Shown here one piece after another: positions 15,564 through 23,193 of a stretch of DNA of 23,193 nucleotides. How positions within the stretch are numbered: the stretch's first letter is position 1; every line of letters begins with the position of its first letter. A program made the translations under genes and the position numbers. This DNA is from Gp6-AA40 sp036802945 (GTDB lineage: Bacteria > Acidobacteriota > Vicinamibacteria > Vicinamibacterales > UBA2999), in assembly GCA_036802945.1 (NCBI GenBank), contig DAIRVG010000093.1:1-23193 (forward strand). The letters are read 5' to 3'. Under the pieces are notes generated by a model. The model saw nothing but the letters and a program-made list of their open reading frames with translations. It did not search any database and was not told the DNA's origin.

Positions 15564-17120
15564 GTGACCAAGATCCTGATTGCCAACCGCGGCGAGATCG
15601 CCGTGCGCATCATTCGCGCCTGCCGCGACATGCGGATCGCCACGGTGGCGGTCTACTCGGACTGCGATCGCGCGGCGCGGCACGTGCGCATGGCGGACGA
15701 GGCGGTTCGTCTCGGCGGGAATCCTCCCGGTGAGAGCTACCTCCGCATCGATCGTGTCATCGACGCCGCGCGTCAGACCGGCGCCGATGCCGTCCATCCC
15801 GGCTACGGGTTCCTGGCTGAAAACGAGGATTTCGCGTCAGCATGCCGTGATGCGGGGCTGACGTTCATCGGCCCGACCCCCGAAGCGATCTCGTTGATGG
15901 GCAGCAAGACGGCTGCGAGGCGGGCCGCGATGCAGGCTGGAGTGCCGGTTGTCCCAGGCACCGAGGACCCGCTGGATGCCGACGTCCCCGACGCGGCGAT
16001 CGCGGGCATCGCGGATCGCATCGGGTACCCGATCATGATCAAGGCGGTCGCAGGCGGTGGCGGCAAGGGTATGCGCGTGGTCACGCGCGCCGACGAACTG
16101 TCGAGCGCGGTGCGCGCCGCCCGCTCGGAGGCGACGGCCTCCTTTGGCGACTCTGCGATCTACCTGGAGCGGCGGCTCGCACGGCCGCGCCACATCGAGG
16201 TGCAGCTGCTCGCGGATCAGCACGGGACCGTGCTGCCGTTCGTTGAGCGCGAGTGCTCGATCCAGCGGCGTCACCAGAAAGTGATCGAGGAGACACCATC
16301 CCCGGTCGTTGGCCCGGAACTGCGGCAGCGCGTGACGTCGGCGGCGGCGGCGGTCGCGCGCTCCGTCGGCTATACCAACGCCGGTACGATCGAGTTCCTC
16401 CTCGACGACGACGGTAGTTTCTATTTCCTCGAGATGAACACGCGGCTGCAGGTCGAGCATCCCATCACCGAGATGGTGACCGGCGTCGACCTCGTGCAGT
16501 GGCAGATCCGCATCGCTCGCGGGGAACGCCTCAAGCTGGATCCGGCGGCGGTCCTTGCGCCTGCGGGCCACGCGGTTGAATGCCGCATCTACGCGGAGAA
16601 TCCGGACGAAGGTTTCATGCCCTCGCCGGGGCGCATCTCCGCATTGCGCGTCCCCAGTGGCCCGGGTATTCGTGACGACAGCGGCACTGAAGCGGGCGCC
16701 GACGTGCCGATCTTCTACGACCCGATGATCTCGAAATTGATCGCCTGGGGCGCCGATCGCCCCCAGGCGATCGCGCGGATGCGGCGGGCGCTGCGCGAAT
16801 ATGACGTGCGTGGCATCCGGACGACGATCCCGTTCTTCACGTGGATGTTCGATCAGCCCGAATTCCTGACTGCGAGTTTTCATACGAGCTACCTCGATGA
16901 GGTCCTACGGGCGCGCCAGGGCCAGCCCTTTGCGCTCGTTGACGAGGTGCTGGTCGATGTTGCGGTGATTGCGGCAGCGATTTACCACGCGGGCCGGTTC
17001 GCGACTTCGCTCTCCGAGCGTCGTCGGGCAGGAAAGCCGAGCCCCACGACTGCGAAACACCCTTCGGACCCGCCGACGGGCTGGCAGGCGCTGGCCCGCG
17101 TCGAAGGGCTGCGTTCGTGA
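15564..17120 (+). CDS. Biotin carboxylase subunit of acyl-CoA carboxylase
   Basis: 518 residues; uses ATP and bicarbonate to carboxylate biotin on the carrier. It starts TKILIANRGEIAVRIIRACR, the invariant N-terminus of the family. Other marks are HPGYGFLAEN, the ATP-grasp glycine loop AGGGGKGMRVV, HIEVQLLADQHGTVLPF, ERECSIQRRHQKVIEE and EMNTRLQVEHPITEMVTGVD. The last ~65 residues after the core are the linker type seen in acyl-CoA carboxylase alpha chains. The frame is open further upstream, but GTG at 15564 gives the family start. Its stop overlaps the next start (GTGA, 17117-17120). A 12-bp inverted repeat lies in the coding region at 16739-16772. Confidence 0.95.
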   Translation: MTKILIANRGEIAVRIIRACRDMRIATVAVYSDCDRAARHVRMADEAVRLGGNPPGESYLRIDRVIDAARQTGADAVHPGYGFLAENEDFASACRDAGLTFIGPTPEAISLMGSKTAARRAAMQAGVPVVPGTEDPLDADVPDAAIAGIADRIGYPIMIKAVAGGGGKGMRVVTRADELSSAVRAARSEATASFGDSAIYLERRLARPRHIEVQLLADQHGTVLPFVERECSIQRRHQKVIEETPSPVVGPELRQRVTSAAAAVARSVGYTNAGTIEFLLDDDGSFYFLEMNTRLQVEHPITEMVTGVDLVQWQIRIARGERLKLDPAAVLAPAGHAVECRIYAENPDEGFMPSPGRISALRVPSGPGIRDDSGTEAGADVPIFYDPMISKLIAWGADRPQAIARMRRALREYDVRGIRTTIPFFTWMFDQPEFLTASFHTSYLDEVLRARQGQPFALVDEVLVDVAVIAAAIYHAGRFATSLSERRRAGKPSPTTAKHPSDPPTGWQALARVEGLRS

Positions 17121-17632
17121 GCGTACCGATTGAGGCGGGCGGACGGACACGAAACGTCGAGGTCCATCGCCGGGACGCTGGTTTTGTCGTCTCGATCGAC
17201 GGCCACGAGCATGCGGTTGACGTCCATGAAGTAGGAGGCATCTGGTCCCTCCTCCTCGGCACGAAAAGCTACGAGGTCGGCTTCGTCGAAGGGCTCGACG
17301 GAGCGATGATGGTCCATGTCGACGGACAGGCGATCCCGGTGTCGGTGGATTCGGCGCGTCGCGCCTGGGGTGCGCGTGGCCGCGGCGCAAGGGCGGGGGA
17401 CACCGGGGACGCGGCGGGGCCTCACCGGATCGTCGCACCAATGCCGGGCAAAATCGTCAAAGTACTCGTGAAGGCGGGTGACAGCGTTCAGCAGCGGCAG
17501 GGACTCGTGGTCGTCGAAGCGATGAAGATGGAAAACGAGCTGCGATCGCCGAAGGTTGGCACCGTGTCCGAGGTTCGCGTAGAGGAAGGCACCCTGGTCG
17601 AGGCTGGCACCATACTCGTGATAGTGGAGTAA
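17117..17632 (+). CDS. Biotin carboxyl carrier protein subunit of acyl-CoA carboxylase
   Basis: 171 residues. The C-terminal biotinyl domain (about 103-171) has IVAPMPGKIVKVLVKAGDSV and VVEAMKMENEL, with Lys137 as the biotinylated residue. The N-terminal half is a small beta region (about 1-80), comparable to the subunit-contact part of fused alpha chains, joined by an Arg/Gly/Ala linker. Together with the preceding gene it equals one fused alpha chain split into two proteins. GTG start overlaps the biotin carboxylase stop. The TAA stop runs directly into the next heptamer array. Confidence 0.94.
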   Translation: MSVPIEAGGRTRNVEVHRRDAGFVVSIDGHEHAVDVHEVGGIWSLLLGTKSYEVGFVEGLDGAMMVHVDGQAIPVSVDSARRAWGARGRGARAGDTGDAAGPHRIVAPMPGKIVKVLVKAGDSVQQRQGLVVVEAMKMENELRSPKVGTVSEVRVEEGTLVEAGTILVIVE

Positions 17633-17742
17633 TGCAAAATGCAAAATTCAAAATGCACACACTGTCTGCGTCTGCGTCAACGTCGACGCAGTGTGTGCAT
17701 TTCTGACTTTGTTTGCATTTTGCATTTTGCATTTTGAATTAC
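17632..17742. repeat. Head-to-head ATKCAAA / TTTGMAT heptamer array with stem-loop core
   Basis: Left arm 17632-17659: ATGCAAA twice, ATTCAAA, ATGCACA. Right arm 17712-17739: TTTGCAT three times, then TTTGAAT. Between them is a perfect 14-bp inverted repeat (AAATGCACACACTG at 17651-17664 and its complement at 17689-17702) and an alternative inner stem CTGCGTC/GACGCAG (17672-17691). The array starts on the last base of the carrier-protein gene. The right end, 17710-17742, is identical over 33 bases to 21945-21977. Confidence 0.9.
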
Positions 17743-17796
17743 AAGTCGCTACTCACCGTCTTCCACCATCCTCTGACCAAGAGGACGCGACGCATC

Positions 17797-20700
17797 ATGC
17801 GCCGTATCGTGGCGACGTGTGCCGTCATCCTGGCCGTCGCTTTCGTGACCAGCGTGACCGTCGATCTCGGACCGTCGCTGAGACAGCGCGCCGAAACCGC
17901 CGGCACGCAGTTGATGAAGCGCCCGATGCACATCGGGCAGCTCTCCGTCCACCTCTGGCGCGGCAGCTTCGTCATCAGCGACCTCATGATCGAAGGCCTG
18001 ACGCCACAGGCGCGTCCATTCCTCGTCGCAAAGCGCATCGACATCTCGATGCCGTGGAGCACGCTCTTCAACCGGCGTGTCGTCTTCGACGCGATTCAGA
18101 TGACCGACTGGGACATGTACGTCGAGTACTTTCCTGACGGCCGTATCAGCTTCCCGAAGTTTCCGCAGGGCAGCGGCGGGCAGAGCGCCTGGACGACGAC
18201 GCTCGAGTACGTGAGGGCGTCGCGAGGGCAGTTCACGTACGAGGATCATGGGACGCCGTGGAGCACGATCGCGCGGAACCTGGATGTCACTGTCGCGCGC
18301 CCGACGTCCGAGTATCGGGGCCAGGCGCAGTTCTCGAACGGCACCGTGACCATCCAGAATTACGTGCCGATGCGCGCGGATATGTCCACAAACTTCCGCA
18401 TCGTCAACGGGCAAATCATCCTGGATCGTATCGACCTCGAGACCGACGGCGCGAAGACGCAGCTGACCGGCATTGTCGACGCCGCGCATTGGCCCGAGCA
18501 GACCTACAGGATCAAGTCGAAGATCGACTTTCCGACCGAGAAGGGCATCTGGTTCGCTCATGACACGTTCACGGTCATGGGCACCGGTGATTTCACCGGC
18601 ACCTTCCATCTCTTCAGGGAACAGCTCGCAAACGGCAAGACGCGCACGGGCCGCGAGCTCAAAGGCACGTTCGTCAGCGCTCTCGCGGGGGTGAACGCGT
18701 ACCGCTTCAGCAACCTGCGCGGCTCCGTGCTGTGGGCGCCCGAGAAAATGGAAGTGACCGACGCGACGGCGGCGGTGTACGGCGGGGACGCGCGTTTCAG
18801 CTACAAAATGGCGCCGCTCGGCCGTGCAGGCATGCCAGCAACCGCCACGTTCGACGCGCAATACGCGAACGTCGATCTCACGGCGTACACCAACTTTCTC
18901 GAGCTCAAGGGGATCCGGCTCGCGGGGCGCGCGACTGGGCGCAATTTCCTCGAGTGGCCGCTCGGCAAGTATGCGCAGCATCGCGGGGAAGGAGAGCTGC
19001 GCGTTGACCCGCCCAGCGGCGTGGATCTGATGTCGCGCCGCATGCCGATCGAGCGGATCGATACCGAGGCGCGCCTCGGCAAGCAGTGGGGGCCATTCGA
19101 CAACACGCTGCCCACCGAGCCGATACCGACCGCTGCCTCGATCACGTATGCGTTTGGTCCTGATGTGATCGACATCGGTCCCAGCCGCGTCGCCACTCCG
19201 AGCACGTACGTCGAGTTCGAAGGGAGCACCGCCTACGGCGATAGTTCCCGCCTTCCGTTCCACGTGAGCAGTGCCGACTGGCAGGAGAGCGATCGTTTCC
19301 TCGCGGGTCTGATGACGGCGTTCGGCAACCCGACCAACGCGATTCCGATCGGCGGGTACGGCACGTTCGACGGCATCATGCTGAACAGCTTCTCGCGTCC
19401 GCGCATCGAGGGCACGTTCGCTGGCGAACGCATGCGTGCGTTCGGCGTCGTCTGGGGCGCCGCAAAGGGGTCGACCGTCATAGAGAACAGCTACGCCGAC
19501 GTGAAGGACGTGGTCCTGAACAACGGCAACTCGGCCATCTACGCCGACGGCAGATTCTCACTGGGTTATCCGCGTCGCGACAACGGGGAAGAGATCAACG
19601 CTATCGTCCGGATCATCAAGCGCCCTCTCGCGGACCTGCGTCACGCATTCGTGCTCGATGACTATCCCGTGGAGGGCGTGCTGTCGGGAGAGTTCCATGT
19701 GTACGGCGCGTACACACGTCCGTTCGGCTTCGGGACGATGGCCATTGCGGATGGCACTGCGTACCGCGAACCGTTCGAAACCGCGACTGCAAGTCTCCGT
19801 CTCGAAGGCCAAGGCGTCCGCCTCGACAACATTGTCGTAGTCAAAGGGGGCGGCCGCGGGACCGGCGCCGCTTACGTCGGCTGGGACAGCACCTATCAGT
19901 TCAACTTCGACGCACAGCGCATCCCGGTCGAGAGCCTGGCGGTGGCACGGTCGCCGAATGCCCCGCCACTCTCGGGGCTGCTCGATTTCACCGCCGGGGG
20001 CAGCGGCACCTTCGACGCGCCGAAGTACGACGTGCACGGCGGCGTGCGCGACTTCTTCGTCGCGGACGAAGGAATCGGCACGGTGAACGGCGACATCAAC
20101 ATCAACAACGACCTGATGGCCCTGAAGCTCGAGGCCGCCTCGCCCCGACTTGCCGTCTCGGGCTCCGGCACTATCGCGCTCAGCGAGCAGATGGACGCCG
20201 ACCTGACGTTCACGGTTGCGGACACGTCGCTCGACCCGTACATTCGCGCCTTCGATTCCGCACTCTCGCCCTACACGACCGCGATTGCCAGCGGCAGCAT
20301 CCGCGTGGTCGGCGAGCTCACGGATATCGATCACCTCCTCGTCGACACGACGGTCGACAAGCTCGATCTCCGGCTGTTCGACTATCGCCTGCGGAACGCT
20401 GTGCCGATCCGGATGGCGCTCGATCGCCACTCGCTGCGTCTCACCGACATGCGCCTGATCGGCGAGAACACGCAACTGGACGTCTCCGGCCTCGTCGATC
20501 TGCACAACGAGCGGATTGCCATGCGCGCGAACGGCGCGGCCAACCTCGGAATCCTGCAGGGATTCGTCCCCAACATTCGAAGCACGGGGCAGGCGTCGCT
20601 GCAAGCGACGCTCGACGGGCCGATGCGCACGCCGCTTGTCAGCGGCACGATGACGATCGAGGAGGGACGTATCCGGCATTTCGATCTGCCGCACGCGCTC

Positions 20701-21840
20701 GAGAACATTTCCGGCGTCGTCCGGTTCGACTCGCGCGGCGTCACCCTCGACGAAGTGACCGCCCAGCTTGGCACCGGGCCGGTGCAGTTCGGCGGCCGCA
20801 TCGGCATCGACGGGTATCGTCCCGGCCGTCTCGACGTCACGATGAACGGGCAGAACATGCGGCTTCGGTATCCGGAAGGGATGCGCTCGGTTGTCGACGC
20901 CAACCTGAACCTGCAGGGTACGATCGATTCATCGACGCTGTCTGGCACGGTCATCGTGCGCAACGCGCTGTATACGAAGCGATTCGATACCGGCGGAGGC
21001 ATCATCGATCTGACCGGCAGCGCGGCCGGCCAGGGTGCGTCGTCACTTCAGACCACCATCCCGCTGCGGTACGACGTGCGCATCACCGTTCCGTCGACGC
21101 TCCGGGTCGAGAACAACACCGTGCGGATGGTCGCGAACGCCGATCTCGAGCTGCGCGGCACCTACGACCGTCCTGTCCTGCTCGGACGCGCGGAAATCGA
21201 GCGCGGCGAGCTCAACTTCGAGGGGAAGCGCTACCAGATCACGCGCGGCACGATCGACTTCAACAACCCGACGCGCATTGAGCCGTTCTTCGACATCGAG
21301 ACCGAGACCCAGGTTCGCGTGCCGAGCCAGACCTACCGCGTGACGGTCCGCGTCACCGGCACGATGGCGCGGTTCACGCCGGTCTTCAGCTCCGATCCAC
21401 CCCTGACCGACGTGCAGGTGCTCAGCCTGTTGTTCACCGACGTGGCGCCGGGACGCGACGTCGAGTTCAGCCAGTACGGCACCGTCACGCCGCAGGAACA
21501 GCTCCTGCGCGAGCGCGCCGCGCGGGCGCTCACCGGTGCGCTGACGACCGAGCTCGGGCGCGTTGCCGAGCAGACGTTCGGCCTGGACACGTTCCAGCTG
21601 ACGCCGTCGCTGGTGACGCCGAACGCCAACTCGTCGCGCCTCGATCCCGCGGCCCGGCTCACCATCGGAAAGCGGATCTCCAATCGGGTCTACCTGACCT
21701 ACTCGCGCAGCCTTTCGTCCACGACGAGCGAGCAGATCATCCTGCTGGAGTACGATCAAACCGACCGCTTCTCGTGGATCCTCTCTCGCAACGAAGACCG
21801 CACGTACGCGCTCGATGTGCGCGTCAGACACGTTTTCTGA
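17797..21840 (+). CDS. TamB-like translocation/assembly-module protein (AsmA-like superfamily)
   Basis: About 1347 residues with one N-terminal membrane anchor (IVATCAVILAVAFVTSVTV), then a very long, repetitive beta-rich periplasmic body. The N-terminal ~150 residues (MHIGQLSVHLWRGSFVISDL, RIDISMPWSTLFNRRVVFDA) are AsmA-like. The C-terminus has TamB (DUF490) marks: GRAEIERGELNFEGKRYQIT, RGTIDFNNPTRIEPFFDIE, then DPPLTDVQVLSLLFTD. Such proteins bridge inner and outer membrane and are linked to outer-membrane protein assembly or phospholipid transport. The ATG at 17797 has AGAGGA 11 bases upstream. The frame is open back to a TTG at 17713, whose codons come from the heptamer array (HFAFCILNY), but the membrane anchor makes the later start likelier. 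The next gene, a POTRA protein, begins within its stop codon. Confidence 0.9.
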   Translation: MRRIVATCAVILAVAFVTSVTVDLGPSLRQRAETAGTQLMKRPMHIGQLSVHLWRGSFVISDLMIEGLTPQARPFLVAKRIDISMPWSTLFNRRVVFDAIQMTDWDMYVEYFPDGRISFPKFPQGSGGQSAWTTTLEYVRASRGQFTYEDHGTPWSTIARNLDVTVARPTSEYRGQAQFSNGTVTIQNYVPMRADMSTNFRIVNGQIILDRIDLETDGAKTQLTGIVDAAHWPEQTYRIKSKIDFPTEKGIWFAHDTFTVMGTGDFTGTFHLFREQLANGKTRTGRELKGTFVSALAGVNAYRFSNLRGSVLWAPEKMEVTDATAAVYGGDARFSYKMAPLGRAGMPATATFDAQYANVDLTAYTNFLELKGIRLAGRATGRNFLEWPLGKYAQHRGEGELRVDPPSGVDLMSRRMPIERIDTEARLGKQWGPFDNTLPTEPIPTAASITYAFGPDVIDIGPSRVATPSTYVEFEGSTAYGDSSRLPFHVSSADWQESDRFLAGLMTAFGNPTNAIPIGGYGTFDGIMLNSFSRPRIEGTFAGERMRAFGVVWGAAKGSTVIENSYADVKDVVLNNGNSAIYADGRFSLGYPRRDNGEEINAIVRIIKRPLADLRHAFVLDDYPVEGVLSGEFHVYGAYTRPFGFGTMAIADGTAYREPFETATASLRLEGQGVRLDNIVVVKGGGRGTGAAYVGWDSTYQFNFDAQRIPVESLAVARSPNAPPLSGLLDFTAGGSGTFDAPKYDVHGGVRDFFVADEGIGTVNGDININNDLMALKLEAASPRLAVSGSGTIALSEQMDADLTFTVADTSLDPYIRAFDSALSPYTTAIASGSIRVVGELTDIDHLLVDTTVDKLDLRLFDYRLRNAVPIRMALDRHSLRLTDMRLIGENTQLDVSGLVDLHNERIAMRANGAANLGILQGFVPNIRSTGQASLQATLDGPMRTPLVSGTMTIEEGRIRHFDLPHALENISGVVRFDSRGVTLDEVTAQLGTGPVQFGGRIGIDGYRPGRLDVTMNGQNMRLRYPEGMRSVVDANLNLQGTIDSSTLSGTVIVRNALYTKRFDTGGGIIDLTGSAAGQGASSLQTTIPLRYDVRITVPSTLRVENNTVRMVANADLELRGTYDRPVLLGRAEIERGELNFEGKRYQITRGTIDFNNPTRIEPFFDIETETQVRVPSQTYRVTVRVTGTMARFTPVFSSDPPLTDVQVLSLLFTDVAPGRDVEFSQYGTVTPQEQLLRERAARALTGALTTELGRVAEQTFGLDTFQLTPSLVTPNANSSRLDPAARLTIGKRISNRVYLTYSRSLSSTTSEQIILLEYDQTDRFSWILSRNEDRTYALDVRVRHVF

Positions 21841-23193
21841 TGACGTGTGATGCAAAATTCAAAATTCAAAATTCAAACCGCACGTGCCACACTGGCCGTG
21901 TGAAGGGCGCTTCGCCTGCCACCCCGTGTTCGCGCTTCATTCTGTGTTTGCATTTTGCATTTTGCATTTTGAATTACGGCGGTGTCGCCTCCGCGCAGAC
22001 TCCGCCTCCGACCATCACTGAAGTTCGCATTGAGCAGGAAGGTCAGATCGTCTCCGACGCTCTCGTCCTCAGTCTGATCGAGACACAAGTCGGGGAGCCT
22101 CTGTCGATTGCCGACGTGCGCGAGTCGATCACGCATCTCACGAGCTTGACGCGCTACGAGGACGTGCAGGTGTACCAGGAGCCAGCGGGCAACGGCGTGC
22201 GTCTCCGCTACGTGCTGTTTCCGATCCACGCCGTCGACCGCATGGAGTTCCGAGGCATGATCGGCTTGCCCGAAGGCGATCTCCGCCGCGCCGTCACCGA
22301 GCGCTTCGGTGCCGCGCCGATTGCGTCTCGCGCGCCGGACGTGGTCCGGGCGCTGCAGCTCGTCTACCGGGACCGCGGGTACCTCCAACCGCGGATCACG
22401 CCGCGCATCGAGCTTACGCACAACCCGGATCGCGCGTCGATGGTGTTCGATATAGATTCCGGGCCGCGCGCGTTGATCCAGCGCATCGAGGTCGACGCCG
22501 AGTCCGATGATCGCGCTGTGTTCACCAACGGGCGACTCCGCGTCGGGCAGCCGTACGACGCCGCCGTGGTCCTGGAGCAACTGCAGAAATACGAGACGAC
22601 GCTGCGCGGGCAGGGATTTTACGAAGCGCGCGCGACCTCCAGCGTCGACTTTGCCGATAACGGCGCGGTGGTGCGCATCTCCGTCGACCGCGGTCCTCGC
22701 GTGTCGGTGGCCTTTTCCGGCGACCCGCTGCCCGAGGCCGACCGGGATCGGCTCGTGCCGATCCGCGCCGAAGGATCCGCGGACGAGGATCTGCTCGAGG
22801 ATTCGAGCCGCGCCATCGAGGATTATTTCCACGAGCGGGGCTATCGCGACGCGATGGCGCCCTATGTGCGCGACGAGACGCCGGGGGAGCTGACGATCCG
22901 CTTCACGATCACCCGCGGTCCCCGTTATCTCGTTGACGACGTGTCGATCACGGGAAATATGGCGATACCGACGGCCGACCTCGCGCCGATCGTGCGGCTG
23001 AAGAGCGGTGACCTGTTCGTGCAGGCGACGCTCGATGGCGCTGTCGCCGAAATCCGAACCACGTACCGGGGTCGTGGCTTTACCCGAACGATGGTCATGC
23101 CCGGTGTCGCTGTGCTGCCTCCGAGGACTGGCGCCGGGCTCAATGAGGATCGCCGGGTTCAGGTCAGTATCGACATCACCGAAGGTCCCCGCA
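21840..23193 (+). CDS. BamA/TamA-family outer-membrane protein, POTRA region, 3' end outside window
   Basis: Open from ATG 21840, which overlaps the TamB-like stop by one base (TGATG), to the right edge with no stop. Five POTRA-like units follow one another, starting near ITEVRIEQEGQIVSDALVLS, AVDRMEFRGMIGLPEGDL, ALIQRIEVDAESDD, VSVAFSGDPLPEADRD and YLVDDVSITGNMAIP; several end in a GPR turn. The beta-barrel lies outside the window. A signal peptide ends GGVASA before QTPPP. Its hydrophobic core (FILCLHFAFCIL) is translated from the TTTGCAT array. GTG at 21900 is an alternative start that gives a textbook 33-residue signal. Adjacent to a TamB-like gene, TamA function is likely; BamA itself is possible. 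Confidence 0.88.
   Translation, partial: MTCDAKFKIQNSNRTCHTGRVKGASPATPCSRFILCLHFAFCILNYGGVASAQTPPPTITEVRIEQEGQIVSDALVLSLIETQVGEPLSIADVRESITHLTSLTRYEDVQVYQEPAGNGVRLRYVLFPIHAVDRMEFRGMIGLPEGDLRRAVTERFGAAPIASRAPDVVRALQLVYRDRGYLQPRITPRIELTHNPDRASMVFDIDSGPRALIQRIEVDAESDDRAVFTNGRLRVGQPYDAAVVLEQLQKYETTLRGQGFYEARATSSVDFADNGAVVRISVDRGPRVSVAFSGDPLPEADRDRLVPIRAEGSADEDLLEDSSRAIEDYFHERGYRDAMAPYVRDETPGELTIRFTITRGPRYLVDDVSITGNMAIPTADLAPIVRLKSGDLFVQATLDGAVAEIRTTYRGRGFTRTMVMPGVAVLPPRTGAGLNEDRRVQVSIDITEGPR
21850..21977. repeat. Head-to-head ATKCAAA / TTTGMAT heptamer array inside the POTRA-protein 5' region
   Basis: Left arm 21850-21877: ATGCAAA then three ATTCAAA. Right arm 21947-21974: three TTTGCAT then TTTGAAT. 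The 69-bp core differs from that of the array before the TamB-like gene, but the right end (21945-21977) is identical to it. The whole array lies in an open frame continuous with the downstream protein. Confidence 0.9.

Noticed and set aside
13958..15643. 561-residue minus-strand open frame
   Set aside because: Shadow of the carboxyltransferase gene, whose motifs are all present on the plus strand.
17632..17742. CRISPR array
   Set aside because: Units are 7 bp with no spacers and there are no cas genes; the arrangement is tandem plus inverted.
17713..17796. Array-encoded N-terminal extension of the TamB-like protein as its real start
   Set aside because: The frame is open from TTG 17713, but a normal membrane anchor follows the ATG at 17797 and a ribosome-site-like AGAGGA precedes it, so the extension is not needed.
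17749..19263. 504-residue minus-strand open frame
   Set aside because: Antisense to the TamB-like gene; no domain and composition typical of high-GC shadow frames.

Overview
This is a high-GC bacterial chromosome segment, almost certainly from a Gram-negative organism. It encodes outer-membrane biogenesis proteins (a TamB-like translocation protein and a POTRA-rich BamA/TamA-family protein), several lipoproteins and secreted proteins, HslVU and a NifA-type sigma-54 activator. The gene content, codon use and protein style suggest Acidobacteriota (Vicinamibacteria-like). That placement rests on impression, because there is no rRNA or other marker gene here. Two runs of exactly 100 N (6935-7034 and 8395-8494) indicate a scaffolded draft or metagenome assembly.

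Layout. 1-2276 (minus): an ABC-F ATPase that runs off the left edge, translationally coupled behind a small regulator with an excisionase-type HTH followed by a receiver domain. 2277-2482: a divergent control region with an imperfect palindrome. 2483-6588 (plus): ECF-type sigma factor, zinc-finger membrane anti-sigma factor, an unknown secreted protein, an unknown lipoprotein and an APC-family amino-acid permease, tightly spaced or overlapping. 6641-7706 (minus): a secreted tyrosine-rich PEGA-domain protein interrupted by an assembly gap. 7860-9916 (plus): hslV and hslU. 10253-11878: a GAF/AAA/Fis sigma-54 activator with a structured leader. 11945-13330: a lipoprotein with an LptM-like N-terminus and fibronectin-like domains, followed by a transaldolase-type aldolase and a three-gene acyl-CoA carboxylase (carboxyltransferase, biotin carboxylase, biotin carrier). 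17797 to the right edge: a TamB-like protein and a BamA/TamA-family protein with five POTRA-like repeats in view.

The main unexplained structure is a set of short tandem arrays that fill the gaps between genes. All have a unit of exactly 7 bp (TTTGGGN, GGGAGTT, GGGATCN, TAACCCC, ATKCAAA/TTTGMAT). They often occur as two head-to-head arms around a unique core, begin at or within a few bases of a stop codon, and in several places are translated. They encode the tail of the permease, part of the ABC-F C-terminal region, the likely ribosome-binding site and first codons of the lipoprotein and, most strikingly, the hydrophobic core of the signal peptide of the BamA/TamA-family protein.

No tRNA, rRNA, insertion sequence, CRISPR array or phage gene was seen.
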